Shown here piece after piece: positions 1 to 12,300 of a stretch of DNA of 64,000 nt. Every line of letters starts with the position of its first letter. The stretch's first letter is position 1. The stretch comes from Crotalaria pallida (taxonomy: Eukaryota > Streptophyta > Magnoliopsida > Fabales > Fabaceae): positions 121,279,001-121,343,000 of the forward strand of contig CM075655.1 in NCBI GenBank assembly GCA_037953625.1. The letters run 5' to 3'. The translations under genes and the position numbers were made by a program. The notes beneath the pieces were generated by a model. That model did not search any database and had not been told where the DNA came from. It saw only the letters and a list, made by a program, of their open reading frames with translations.

Positions 1-350
1 CTCGTAGAACGGATAGCCTTGAGTAAGCTGAACACTTCACTTTTCCATTTTCATCTGTAGCTTTATCTCCAAGTCTCAGATTGATATATTGCACCAGGCA
101 TAATTTGTCATGTAATTGATGTTAAGGAGCCACTCAATCTAATGGCATAAGCTTTTAAGCAATGGCTCAAGTATGGTTTTCATTTCCTTAACATCAGTTA
201 TTGAAATTTCTTTGTCACAGTTTTTTGAGACTTGATATTGTTCATATAACTGTGAAGAACACCTTTCAGTGGATTGGTGGAAGTAAAAGTGAAATCAATG
301 CAGTGCACTTGGAAACCATGATGGTCCAGGTGAGACTGGTTACATTCCCT

Positions 351-392
<42 letters not shown>

Positions 393-3300
393 ACTTAGTT
401 TCTCATACTTATAATATATGATTGTTTGGGGCAAGAAAAACTTGGTTAAAAAGGATATCCATAATATGATGTTGGGCACTTGCTTATTTGAGTTCCCTAT
501 CTTAAGTGTTCACTTTGCCCTTTTTTTTTGGCTAATTGTGTCTGATTTATTAGCCAGTTTTGTTTTTCTTTTTAATTGGATTGGTTGCTGGGGTTTAGGT
601 CAAAGACATCAACTTAAATGTTGGCACTGGAACAGATTTAGGCGAAAGCATAATTCAAGATGTGAATGGGCTATCTGTGATTATTCACAGGTCACTTCGG
701 GACTTATTACATCAATTTCCAAGTACTGAAGTTATAATCAAGGTAATATATTTCCTTTTCATTGAGAGTGTCCCCCAAAAATTGGATAGCCACACTTCTG
801 GAAATTATTGTTATTATTTCCTTTTACTTTCCACCATTCGTATACTCTGGTATTCCTATTATTATGCTATTCTTATGATGTTCCCTGTATTGGACTCAGA
901 TTGAAGATTTGAAAGCTGCAGTGTCAAATAAAGAATATCAGATTATTGCTGAGTGTGCTGTATCTAACTTTTCTGAGATTCCAAATGTTCCTCCTCCTCT
1001 AAGTCAATATTCCTCCATGACATCAAATGATGGCACTGGAGATATGGCACCCAATGTTACAAATAATGTTGATTCAAGGGCAGCAGATGTTGAAGCCTCT
1101 ATTTTGCTGAAAATTTCTGTGTCAATATATCTTGTTGAATTGAGCTTATATACGGGTGTAACCAGAGATGCATCCCTGGCCACTGTGCAGGTATATTTTC
1201 CTATTGACCAATATATATTTGAATTACAGCAAAGGATGCTCTGCCTTTCCTCCTTTCCAGTGGCATCTAACTGATAACTCTCAAGCTGAAATATATATGT
1301 TCTCTTTCCTTTTTTTTTTTTCGACAGAGAGAAATTTTAGATCAAGAAAGTAAAAATAAAAAATGTAGATATTCATGGTCTCTAATGCATGCTTAGCATT
1401 TTGAAGGTCAATTTAATTTACTGAAGTTGCATGGTTGGTCTACGGACAGGCCTGTCTTAGCCTTTTGTGTGTCTGGGGCTGTGGCTCAATTTTTAGTTCT
1501 CTTTTGCAGGTCAGTGGTGCATGGTTGCTGTACAAGTCCAGTACAGCAGGAAAGGGTTTTCTCTCTGCAACACTACAAGGTTTCAGTGTTTTTGATGATC
1601 GTGAGGGTGTCGAACAAGAATTTCGGTTAGCAATAGGAAAGCCTCAGAATGTGGGAGCTAATCCTCTAAATGCTTTTTCTTATCATCAAAAACAGGATTC
1701 AGTAGATGGTAGCATAACAAAGGGAGACAATTTTGAACCTGTTCCAACAATGCTGATTGTTGATGTCAAATTTGACCTTGATTCAACTTTTGTTTCTTTG
1801 TGTGTCCAGAGGCCTCAGTTGCTGGTTGCACTAGATTTTCTTCTTGCTGTAGTTGAGTTTTTTGTTCCAACAGTTAGCAGTATGTTATCAAATGAAGAAA
1901 ACAATAGTTCTCACATGCTTGAAGCTGTTATTATGAATCAGTCAATCTACAGGCAACCTCGTGCTGAATTCTCTCTCTCACCTCAAAAGCCTTTAATAGT
2001 TGACGATGAAAATTTTGATCATTTCATTTATGATGGTGATGGTGGAATCTTATATTTAAAAGATGCAAAAGGTTTTAATCTCACAGCAGCTAGCTCCGAG
2101 GCTATAATATACATTGGAAGTGGGAAGAAGTTGCAATTCAGAAATGTTATTATTAAGGTACCAGTCTCACTTTATCAATTTCTTAATCAAAATTACTATC
2201 ATAAAAAAGGAAAATAAAAAACTGCATCAAACTACTCTTATGAATTTATGATTTTGGTGAATGCCAACAAAAATAGTTTCCTTGGTTTTGTTCTTGCAGG
2301 GTGGAAAGCACTTGGATTCTTGTGTTTTTCTTGGAGCAAATAGTAGCTATTCAGCTTCAAAGGATGATGATGTCTACTTGGAAGGAATAGAAGAAAGTCC
2401 TCAGCCAAGGTCTTTTACAGAAAGTGTTGATGAAGTCCCATATCAGAATAATGCAGTTAACAGCTCCACCGAGTTGATCATTGAGATTCAGGTTAAGTTT
2501 TGCTGTAGTTAAATACTCATGCTCTTCTGTATTTGCTGATTCTAAATGTGTCTTGGAAGATTTGTGTAGTTGTAGCTTTTCTTGAAATTACCTGGGGCTG
2601 GAAGTTTTATTTCTAGCAATGTTAATTTAGCAAATGTGATTATCGATGCCTGTGGCTAAGAAAACTCTACAAGACTTGATATTTTCAGAGGGGGCATTGA
2701 CATTTAGTAAAATTCTATTTAGAACAAGTGTGAAAACCTCCAAATTTTTTATTTTGGATAATAAAGTAAATTTATTTTGACAAAGGGGAAAAATTATTCA
2801 GAGGAAAAAGGATAAGGAATTGTCCTAAACAAAAGAACGGCACAGAAAACAACCCTGAGAAAAGAGAATTTCAAAGTCACAAAGCTTACCAATTGTTCAT
2901 CACATCCGTTAGTGAAACCCTATTAAAATGGCCATGTGAAGACCAGATAGGCACCAGACACCTAGTCTTTCCGAAATAAAGTGAAGTGTCAAATAAGTCT
3001 CCTTAAAAATATGAGACTGGTTCCAACTGAATGTTCCAAATGTAGTTTGCCACAAGAAAAGTTAGCCACTTCACTTCAACTAAAACCATGATGATAGTCA
3101 TTAAAAATTAGTACAAGGATCTTGGGCATGCCTATAATTCACCAAAAATGTTATAAAAAAATTCACCAAAAATGCTGACCGTTTTGTCCATAGAGAAAAC
3201 ACAGCAGAACAATGTAAGAACAGATTCTGTGCAAGCATCACACATTACATATATATATATATATATATAATTATATATATATATATATATATATAAGGGC

Positions 3301-6300
3301 ACTTGTTAGGATACTATTTGCTCTGGATTATATTTACACACATCACATCACACATTTCTTGGTGCACTTGGATTCTGTGCAAGCCACATGGACTGATTTA
3401 TGACAACTAGTAATAAGTATAACTTTTATAGTGTCCATGCTTTATGCATGTCTTACTATGTGGCTGGAATATCTCTTTGCAGGCTGTTGGTCCAGAGCTT
3501 ACTTTCTATAATACAACAAAAGATATTGGAGAATTACTGAACTTATCTAATAAACTTCTACTTGCACAATTGGATGCATTTTGCAGGTGGGTTTCTCTTT
3601 TGTATAAGGCATACTTGTTTTATTCGCTATATAACATTTGTGCTTATGCTCTGACCTTTTATTTGTGCTGCGCTACTTAATTTGTTCCTGCTGTGTTTTT
3701 AAAAAATAAAAAATTCATCATGGAAGGTATTGGACGTGCTTAAGAGGTATTGTAGAAGGCTCTAGAAAAGAAAGGAGTGCGTATTGCCTACATTAGAGCA
3801 ATTAAGGATATGTCTTCTAGACGAGCGTGAGAACACAAGGTGGGGTCTTAAAAGTTTTTCCTATTACTATAGGACTACACCAAGGGTCAGCTTTCAGCCC
3901 CTACCTTTTTACACTGATTCTGGATGTAAGTACATCCAAAAGTTAGTGCCCCAATGCATGTTTTTTGCGGAAGATATTGTTCTTATTCGAGACTCTAGGG
4001 AGGAAATAAACGGGAAGATAAAAATGTGGTGACAAGCTTTAGAAGCACATCGGAAATTGGTTTTCTATAATAATAAAAAAGAAAAAAATTGGCTGAGCAA
4101 TGTGATATGTTTCTTTGAAAAATGTTGTCCCGTGTGCATTAACTTAAAGGTTTTTTTTAGTCATTCTTCAGTCTACTATACTAAATCAGATAAGCATAAA
4201 ATAAAAAGCGTGTATTGGGCGAAAGATGGTTTCCTTGTTCTTTTGATGCAAATGCGGAGAGTTCTGGTAGCAAATCTTATGGTTGCAGCTTTAGGTGAAC
4301 GCCATTTATTCATTAGAATTATCTTATATGGTGACTATTAGGCTCATAATAAAAATATTTGCCATATCCTTAAGCCTTTGTTTTCCTAAACCTAGAAATC
4401 TTCACGTTAACGTTTCATCTCAAAACCAATTGGCAATGGGAGGAGTATCTGAACCATACCACATGTTATGAGTCGATGTGGGAGTTCTAATGCCCCCTTC
4501 AATGAAGTCTATCGAACCAGGTAAAAAGTAACTTTCGACCTATACCAAAAGGGCAACTCTTGGCCCATGACAATCGGAAAGAAGCTGGGCTCTGGCTCCG
4601 ATACCATATTAAGGACCTATCTCAAAACCAATTGACAATGAGAGGATTAACCCAACAGTTATTTAAACCATACCACATATTATGAGGCACGCAATGTGGG
4701 ATCTCCAAACACTTCAATTCTAGGACAAAGGAGACATATGATATGCTTTCTACTTTTAATCTAAACATCTTTAGGAACATTACTTCCTCAAATTTTCACC
4801 TACAAGTTCGATGTCTGTGCCATATGCCTATTTTTAAGGATTCACCAATTTTCACTTGTACCATCTTTGACTATGATGTATGTGGTATTCTTTTTACTTT
4901 GGCTTCTGAATATGTCTACTTTTCTCCTTCCATATCCTATAAAAGCCGGTGCTGAAAAAGATTTTTTCTTTATAGGCAAATATTCAATGTTGACACCAGA
5001 ATTTGAACCCTAGTTCCAATGTTCCATATCCCACAACTCTACCAACTGAGCTGACTATTAGGACCAAAAAAAAAAAAAAGGAAAAATACTTTTGTCTACC
5101 TCTTTTGCTCGTTTGAAAAATTAAACTAGATTCACTTCATCTTTCAGGAACTTAACCTCGGTTTATCTACTTTTTTATCCGATGTAATTTTTTTTAATGT
5201 ATTTCCATGTCATGTCAACAAAGTGACATGGTTTAATTAGGCGAACCAATCTTGCATTTTGACCTAGGCAAGGATGCCATATGCTCTGCACATATGTTAA
5301 CCTATATTAATTTTCAGATACAATTTATTTATCATATCTTTTTATTCCTGCACTTTATTGTTATTGGCTTGAGGACTACATTTTGGGGGGGAATAAGAAT
5401 GTTGTTTCCCGGTGTCAACAACATATGCTAAGTTGGGTTCTTTGATATGCTGTTAGTTGAATTTTTTTTTTTGAATGGCAAAGTTTTTTCCAGGGAGAGA
5501 TTAGGAAAATTGTGCAGCTGCTAGGATCGAATCCAAGGTCTCACACTTTATGTCATGTAGCTCTCCAATTGAGTTACCTATTTGGGACTGCTGTTAGTTG
5601 AGTGAATCTGCTTGTCCATAATATATGTTTGGATCTGTCCGAATCTTGTTTCTTCTATTATTATTCCCTTTTCCCTAAAACTTCCATGCAGTAAATTGGT
5701 AATGGTGGATTGACTAATATTTGATGTGTTTTGCCCTTGCTAGGCTTGTTTTGAAGGGTAACAATACTGAGATGAGTGCAGATGTTCTTGGCTTGACGAT
5801 GGAGAGTAATGGAATCAGGATTTTGGAGCCATTTGATACATTTGTGAAGTACTCAAATGCTTCTGGAAAGACCAATATACATTTGTCTGTTTCAGATATT
5901 TTCATGAATTTCACTTTCAGTATCTTGAGATTGTTTCTAGCCGTGGAAGATGATGTTTTAGCATTTTTAAGGACGACATCAAAGAAAATGACAATTGTTT
6001 GCTCCCACTTCAACAAAGTTGGAACCATACGTATGTTGATATTATCTATTTTTTGTTAAAATTTTTGAGAATCATGTGTTGAAGAGTACTCATATTTATT
6101 GCACCAAGCAGATTCTCATACTGGGCAAACATATGCCTTTTGGAGGCCTCATGCTCCTCCTGGTTTTGCTGTGCTTGGAGACTACCTAACACCACTGTTA
6201 GTGAAAATTCTTGATAATTATTTTCTACTGGACAGATGCTTTTTTCTCCATTGATTTGAATGTTAATTCAATATGTTTGCACTACAGAGACAAACCACCA

Positions 6301-9300
6301 ACAAAAGGAGTTCTTGCAGTAAATACCAACTCAATAACGGTTAAGAAACCTGTTAGTTTCAGATTGATTTGGCCACCTTTAACTTCCATGGGTGTTCAAG
6401 GCGAAGAAATGGACAATTCTGACTTGTTAAGGAAAAACAAGGAAGATGGCTGCTGTTCTATTTGGTTCCCTGAAGCTCCCAAAGGCTATGTGGCCCTAGG
6501 CTGTGTAGCTACTCATGGAAGGGCACCACCCCCGTTATCTTCTGCTTTTTGCATCCCGTCATCTTCAGTATCTCCATGTTCATTCAGGGATTGTATCACA
6601 ATTGGCACCCCTGATATGTAAGTGGAACTTTTCTAATGTCAGTTCAGTTGTAACTCATAAATCCAGTTGACAGTTTTATTAACTTTGAATTTTAAAATAA
6701 TGAACTTCTTAGTTAGTCGTGATATTAGTGCCTTGTGATTTGTATATTGTACTCTCTCCGTCCCTTATTATAAGTCACCATTTTGAATGTTTTTTTGTTC
6801 CTTATTATAAGTCACTTTAGAATATCTAGGTAGTATTAAAGAGTTTATACCAAATGCACCCCTCATAATTTTATAGGGGTGATAGGATAATAATTACATA
6901 GAGAAACTCAGAAAGTAATGATTAAAGAGTAATATGTCAGATTAGTCCCTGACTTTGTAAGCGTCGGTCAAGTTAGTCCCTAACTTTATAGAAATAGCAA
7001 TTTAGTCCCTGAGATTTCATTTTAATTCACATACGTCCCTATCTTTATCCCATTTTAAAGCAAATACATCCCTGTGATAGTGATGGCAGAGACTAACTTG
7101 ATCGACGTTCTCCTATCTCAGGGACTAAATTGCTATTTCGATAAAGTCAGGGACTAACTTGACCGACGCTTATAAAGTCAGGGACTAATTTGACATATTA
7201 CTCAATGATTAAAGTTGTAAAGTTTTAAATAGGGGTAACTTTGGAATGCTGACATATTTTTTGACAAATTTGAGAATAATAACTACTTTTTTTAATATGC
7301 ATTAATTAGATAAAAGTGACTTGTAATAAGGGATGGAGGGAGTAAGAAAGATAAACCGGAGGAGATAGAGAGAGGGAGGAGAGAGAGGAGAGAGAAAGTG
7401 TTTAACTAACTTAATGTGAATATTCTATTTCCTGAAATGATTTTGGTACAACTGTTGTCTATTTATAGCCTTGTGTCAGTCACAGACTTAATCTATCACA
7501 GGCTGACTGTCAGTCATAAGCTGACAGTCACAGCTAAGAGCAACTAGATAATCCTAACTACCTCTCTAACTAACTTTTACAATCAGTACACAGGAAGCTC
7601 ACAAGTTAGCTGAAGTTAACTGTGAGCTTCTATATCATACTCTATTATATATATTTTGTAAGGACTTTAACGTGATTGCTTTGCCTGACTGTTTAAATTA
7701 CATTTAAGCATTACTTCCAAGTGAAGGAACCTGATTGTCATGGCTTTTTGGATGAAGTTGGGTATTTTACTTGAGGTATTTGTAATAACTGTTTATCAGA
7801 CATATGACCATGGCATGTTCATCCCATGAAAACGCTAGTTTGTTTGTCCTTTTTTATTTGGATAAAAGTTTGCTTGCCTTTATTGCAGATGCTCATCCAG
7901 TGTGGCATTCTGGCGAGTGGATAACTGTGTTGGGACTTTCTTGCCAGTAGATCCTACTAAACATAGTTTGATGGGTAAAGCTTATGAATTGCGCTGCATT
8001 AAGTATGATTTTCTGAAGGCGTCCTCAGCAGCATTAAGTAGCCTGGACTCCCATTCTCCTTCTGGTGGGAATCAAACTTTGCAATTAAATCAGTCTGCTG
8101 ATAGAAATTCTAATAGGCGTTTTGAGGCTGTAGCTAGCTTTCAGTTAATATGGTGGAATCAGGGATCAAACTCAAGAAAGAAGTTATCCATATGGCGTCC
8201 AGTTGTTCCAATGGGAATGGTATATTTTGGTGATATAGCTGTTAAAGGGTGTGTGTTTCATACTCATGTGCTGTTTCTTTTCAATTTTCATCATAAAAGT
8301 TTAGCTTGTGGTTTCTTTGTCTCGTTCTTTACAATCAATAGAGAACTGATGTAGTCTTCTGCATTTTAGGTATGAGCCTCCAAGCACCTGCATTGTTGTT
8401 CATGATTCTAGAGATGAGAATATTTTTAAAACCCCCCATGACTTTCAGCTTGTTGGACAAATAAAAAAGCAGAGGGGAGTTGAAAGCATATCATTCTGGC
8501 TTCCACAAGTTCCACCTGGCTTTGTTTCCTTGGGTTGTGTTGTAAGTAAAGGGAAACCGAAGCAAAGTGAATTTGGCTCATTAAGATGCGTGCGCAGTGA
8601 TTTGGTTGCAGGAGATAAATTTTTGGAAGAAAGTGTGTGGGATACATCTGACACCAAGCATGCAACTGGGCCATTTAGCATATGGTCTGTTGGCAATGAA
8701 CTGGGGACTTTCATTGTCCGTAGTGGCTTGAAAAAACCCCCAAGACGGTTTGCTTTGAAGCTAGCAGATTCTAGTGTTCCAAGTGGGTCAGACATTACTG
8801 TCATTGATGCTGTGATTGGAACGTTCTCAACAGCTCTTTTTGATGACTACGGTGGTTTGGTGAGAATGAAACACTGAGTTTGTTTTTTTTGGTAGAATGA
8901 CAGAGTTCCTTATTAAGTAGGAGCTTTTGCTTTTAGGATAGTAGTTTCATATCTGTAGTTTTGTTTTCTTGGAATATATAGGAGTGCTAATTGGGTCATG
9001 CATCTAAATTTAATATTTAAACACAATGAGTAGATGCTGACCTACAAGTTACTTCCCTATTTGACTGCAAACATATTTTCATTAATTAATTCAAACTCCA
9101 TATGTTAATTTTTTGAATTGTTTGGTAAAATTGGAAACAAAAGGAAGGGAAATGTGCATGTATCTTGACCAAACCTTCCCTAGCTAATGTAAAATTTCTG
9201 TTAAATTATATCATTGATTAGTGTTTTCAGAGTTTCATTGGGCATAGAAGAGGGAGTTAATGTTATTCGTATGAAGTTTACTTACCATTAATATATAACC

Positions 9301-12300
9301 CCTTGTACTTTTACATTGACTACTTTTCTTTGAATTTGACAGATGGTTCCTTTGTTCAATATATCTTCGAGTGGAATAACATTCAGTTTGCACGGAAGAA
9401 CTGAGTATCTGAATTGCACTGTCGGTTTCTCCTTTGCTGCTAGGTCATATAATGATAAGTACGAAGCCTGGGAGCCTCTTGTTGAGCCAGTAGATGGGTT
9501 CTTAAGGTAAATTGCTCCAAGTTTCCAAATTATAGAATTTTGTTGCTACATGTTCCTTTGGTAAATTCTTCAAGTGCATGATTAAGAGCTTAGGTTAGAT
9601 TTATTTGAACCATGCTTTGCATTGGTTTATGAAAATAGGAATTGTGAGTTTGAAAAGGGTCTTGGATCGGGTCATCCACTTTGTAGCAGTTCTTAATGAT
9701 CAAGACCTGGTAGTTTTTGAGCACTAAGGAAGGGGAGTTATTTAAATTGTTCTTTGGACTTTGGAGTAGTAAGGTCGGAATGTTGCTTGATCAAGGATGA
9801 AGAGACATTACTAGAAAAAAACACGGGATATTTCATGGCAATCAATCATGCACAGCAAGGCCAAAAATTCTCCAAAATCATCAAGAACAGCAGTTTGTAA
9901 GCTTCAAGAAGCTATAATAACCTCAAATTTGACTTTAGGATACCTCAAAGTTTATGAGCCTCCAACCATAGGTGTTGAGATACTCTTTCCTTCACTCATT
10001 TGAGCCTTTTCAAGGGAATCTCTAGGATACTTTCTTTGAATTAGCAATAGAGAGCCATTAAGAAGATTCACTGTACCATGAAGATAATCCAAAGTGTCCA
10101 ATTGCTTAAGAGCAAAGACTGAGTTGAGCTTAGTGATTGCTGATGTGACAGAGACTTATAACTGCTGGTGACTATTATGTCATCAACATAAACAAGAACA
10201 TTAGACAGCGATAAGTTCCAAACTGAGCAGTGAGTGAAGGATCACATTTGCTAGATTGGAACCCAAAACTGAGCTAAGATCTGGCCAACAACCTTTCAAA
10301 CCATGCCTTGGTTATCTCTTGATCACCTTAATGAATACAAGGGAGGCTAAACTCTTTATAGTATGTTTAGCTAGCTACTACTCAGCTGCTAATAACTATC
10401 AGCTTAACATAACTGAAAATACAGCTGTAAGTAAAACTATCATTTGCATATCTCTAATAGGTCTTGTTGATCTCTTCCTGGAAGGCATTGTTGGCATCGA
10501 ATTGCTGAGTAGGTCAATTCTGAGTAAGGGCTAAAGTGAAAATGAGTCGTAATTGGCTTGACGACAAGAAAACAGATCTTAGTATAATCAAAACCAGATT
10601 GTTGGTATGGAATCATATGGATTTTTCTTGTGTGAATTATGATGGTAATTGTGTGATTTATAGGAATCAGACTGGTGATTAGTAGGCCTGTAGTAAGTAG
10701 GATTAGATTGCTGGCTTAGAATTAGGTCAAATCTGTTCTGGCACTGACCAGACTTGCTCCATTGATGACACGGACAGCCTTAGGCTTGAAAACTATATCG
10801 TAACTGATCTCATTGATTGAACCCATAACCAGCATCGTATTGACTGAAATCTCGTGCAGTAGATTACTGACAAACATTTCCTGAAGAACCTTGAAATTGT
10901 GAACCATGATCATGAGACATCTGTTGCTGAAACTGATTAGAACTAAGATTTGGTGCCGTTGTAGCAGTGTGCCACATTTACAGAAAATGACTCAGAGTGA
11001 CAGCTGTACAATAACTGTATGCTAAGCTATCTGTATTACATAATGACTACTCTAACATACAGCTACCTGTAGGTACCAATATGACCTAAATGCCCCGGGT
11101 GCAGCCTCTCAGTTACGTTTGACTTCAACTCGAGATCTGAATTTAAATATTTCAGTTTCAAATACTAATATGATCATTCAAGCTTATGCAAGCTGGAACA
11201 ACCTTACCCATGCTCATGAATGTTATAAAAGTAGAGTATGTTTCCTTTAACCTCTCTCATTTCTGCTGCCTTGAGTTTTTCTTTCCTGTAGTATTTTACT
11301 TTCTCCATTTTCACCTGTTCTTAGTCTTGCCTATGTGTTAACATGGTCATCTGTTTCCCTTCTTTTTGGGGGTCGGGATGTGTGGTGACATCTAATAGGA
11401 TGCTTTTTCTCCAACTTCTGGAAACTCTATCATCGACACACTCCACAAGAGAAACTATTATATAATCCCGCAAAACAAACTTGGCCAGGATATTTTTATC
11501 CGTGCTACTGAAGCTAGGGGTCTCCAAAATATAATTAGGATGCCATCTGGGGATATGAAGGCAGTGAAAGTTCCTGTGTCAAAAAATATGCTTGATTCTC
11601 ATTTGAAGGGTAAGCTTTGTAAAAAGATTAGTATGATGGTGACAATCATCATAGCAGAAGCACAGGTATGGTTCTGGTTCTTTTTCTGACATATGCTTTA
11701 TAGTTGATTTTGGCACTTAGCTGCCCTAGTCCCGGTATACGAACTTTCAGTGCTTCCTATTCAGTGGCCTACAATTCTTTTTTTTTGTTGGTATTTCTAA
11801 TACAGTTTCCCAGAGTTGAAGGTTCCGATTCCCAGCAATATACAGTGGCTGTCCGCCTTTCTCCTGACCAGAGCCTCCCTACGGATGCATTGATTCATCA
11901 ACAGAGTGCACGCACTTGTGGGAGAAGGGCACATCCTTTATTGCCTTCCGATCTTGAGTTAGTCAAGTGGAATGAAATATTTTTCTTCAGAGTTGATTCA
12001 CTGGTATGAGTCTTAGATTTCTAATTTATTCATGTTTATTCCATTAAGCATATTTCATTTCTTTTTGGGTGTAGAACTCAAATCCTTATTTTGACGATGT
12101 GACCATTTTGAAGAAATTTCATCTGGTTTTCAAAATTAGTGCATCATTTTACCCTCCCAGTATCCATTTTGTGTTTTCTGATTGAGATGCTAACATCAGA
12201 CTTGACTTCTATACATTTTTTACAGGATTACTACTCTCTGGAATTAATTGTAACAGATATGAGTAAAGGTACTTCCTTGAAATTCCATCCTGAGTCCAGG

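Larger units (their letters stand above)
1..3586 (+). other. VPS13: VPS13 exon block A (7 exons): extended rod region
   Basis: Exons: 1-22 (partial), 221-329, 599-742, 900-1190, 1510-2157, 2300-2491, 3483-3586. The short first piece is the least certain. It ends at a good donor (GTAAGC), and its reading (RTDSLD) joins in phase to FLRLDIVHITV at 222. The block encodes amphipathic beta-rich sequence with no named catalytic motif, as expected for the lipid-groove rod. Recognisable stretches are 'INLNVGTGTDLGESIIQDV' (599 exon) and 'LLYKSSTAGKGFLSATL' with 'FLLAVVEFFVPTV' (1510 exon). A (CT)n microsatellite at 347-386 sits just after the 329 donor. Intron 330-598 and introns 1191-1509 and 2158-2299 show nothing but AT-rich sequence. 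Confidence 0.85.
5744..9506 (+). other. VPS13: VPS13 exon block B (6 exons): tandem Vps62-like modules
   Basis: Exons: 5744-6030, 6112-6196, 6288-6617, 7889-8248, 8370-8859, 9343-9506. From 6112 the protein has a repeated motif, aromatic-x-P-x-x-P-x-G: 'FWRPHAPPGFAVLGDY' (6150 region), 'IWFPEAPKGYVALGC' (6457 region), then a decayed 'FWRVDNCVG' (7907), 'IWRPVVPMGMVYFGD' (8190), 'FWLPQVPPGFVSLGC' (8493) and a decayed 'IWSVGNELG' (8680). This gives two modules, each ordered GD-type, GC-type, WxV-type. The pattern is that of the Vps62 (DUF946) family inserted in plant VPS13 proteins. The exon ending at 6617 uses donor GTAAGT inside the codon ATG, giving ATA at the junction. Confidence 0.88.

Noticed and set aside
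198..479. Minus-strand frame with a long Arg-Glu run
   Set aside because: Translation of a (CT)n microsatellite opposite a real VPS13 exon.
4980..5065. Functional tRNA gene
   Set aside because: A- and B-box-like words are present but the arms do not pair into a cloverleaf, and related diverged copies exist; SINE relic is more likely.
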